NCBI GenBank assembly: GCA_900752445.1 | Contig: CAADVN010000066.1 | Location: forward strand, 1 to 5,828 | DNA from: an uncultured Oscillospiraceae bacterium | Lineage (GTDB): Bacteria; Bacillota; Clostridia; Oscillospirales; Oscillospiraceae | Direction: 5' to 3' | DNA: 5,828 bases | Shown: in pieces, positions 5,618-5,828 of the stretch | Position numbering within the stretch: position 1 is the stretch's first letter | Layout: every line of letters starts with the position of its first letter | Translations under genes and position numbers: made by a program | Notes under the pieces: model-generated | Seen by the model: the letters and a program-made list of their open reading frames with translations, nothing else | Databases searched by the model: none | What the model was told of the DNA's origin: nothing

Positions 5618-5828
5618 TCATACCGCTTTGAAATACCCAACCGGGTGTATGACGTGCTCGTCCTTCGGGCTTATGTTCCGCAGCGTGGGGTCGCTCACGC
5701 ACACGGCCCGGCCCACGCAGTAGTGCCCGAAGCGGCGGCGCAGGGCGGCCACCGAGGGCGCCAACCGCCCACGCTTTTCCCGGCGCTCGCTGGCCCCGAA
5801 GATGCTGCCCTGCACCCGGGGCCAAGAC
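5618..5828 (-). CDS. C-terminal end of a probable Y-family DNA polymerase (partial at window edge)
   Basis: The frame is open from the right window edge to a TGA at 5620-5618, giving about 69 C-terminal residues. The stretch SIFGASERREKRGRLAPSV, followed by AALRRRFGHYCVGRAV, matches the end of the little-finger domain of Firmicutes translesion polymerases (UvrX/ImuB/DinB-like), where an 'LF/IF...' clamp-binding-like motif precedes a helix with I-R-x-R-F-G and a strand with hydrophobic-x-R-(A/G). It ends DEHVIHPVGYFKAV. The catalytic part lies outside the window, so activity cannot be judged. A GTG at 5815 could be misread as the start of a 65-residue protein, but the frame continues upstream. 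The stop sits inside the ribosome binding site of the next gene, and a polymerase-accessory-SRAP order agrees with known neighbourhoods of SRAP genes. Confidence 0.6.
   Translation of the reverse strand, partial: SWPRVQGSIFGASERREKRGRLAPSVAALRRRFGHYCVGRAVCVSDPTLRNISPKDEHVIHPVGYFKAV

Noticed and set aside
5356..5640. Longer N-terminus for the SRAP gene
   Set aside because: The family needs Cys immediately after the initiator Met (ATG at 5355). The upstream part is an out-of-frame reading of the 83-residue gene.
5613..5825. Minus-strand 70-codon frame at the right edge
   Set aside because: Its Pro/Gly/Arg/Ala-rich composition indicates a shadow of the frame ending at 5618, which carries the polymerase-like C-terminus.
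1..5828. CRISPR array, tRNA, rRNA or insertion sequence
   Set aside because: I looked for regularly spaced repeats, tRNA-like cloverleaf ends and transposase motifs and saw none.

Overview
The window looks like part of a mobile (conjugative or mobilizable) element in a GC-rich Clostridia-type Firmicute, probably a gut Oscillospiraceae/Lachnospiraceae relative. This rests on the protein families recognised by eye: a Tn1549-type HUH relaxase, a CD1845-like membrane protein, a DUF1273/SLOG protein, strong GGAGG-type ribosome binding sites, and a Firmicutes-style lipoprotein. No database search was possible, so family names rest on remembered motifs.

Left part (1-945): a tiny 5' fragment of a possible divergent regulator lies on the minus strand. 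A plus-strand pair follows: a SLOG-fold protein (105-545) and a small three-helix membrane protein of the CD1845 type (609-899). A near-perfect 20-bp dyad sits exactly on the -10 box of the SLOG promoter and is a good operator candidate. The pair ends in a very strong hairpin (905-944) that also terminates the convergent gene on the other side.

Middle part (961-3636): two minus-strand genes for exported proteins. The first is a small secreted SH3-like protein, visibly more AT-rich than its neighbours. The second is a large lipoprotein that joins a propeller-like N-terminal half to a family-1 extracellular solute-binding domain. No ABC permease or ATPase lies nearby. An AT-rich gap (about 3490-3636) separates this pair from the relaxase and holds small inverted repeats but no gene that I can support.

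Right part (3637-5828): a plus-strand relaxase with intact HUH and Tyr motifs. It appears to lack an internal segment, has ATA where the family start codon is expected, and has no mobC upstream. A bidirectional terminator (4737-4775) separates it from a convergent minus-strand operon. That operon encodes the C-terminal end of what looks like a Y-family translesion DNA polymerase, an 83-residue uncharacterized protein, and an SRAP (YedK/HMCES-type) abasic-site-protecting protein. The three are tightly packed (stop codon inside the next ribosome binding site, then a TGATG overlap), so this reads as a DNA-damage-tolerance cassette carried by the mobile element. It and the odd relaxase are the most interesting content.
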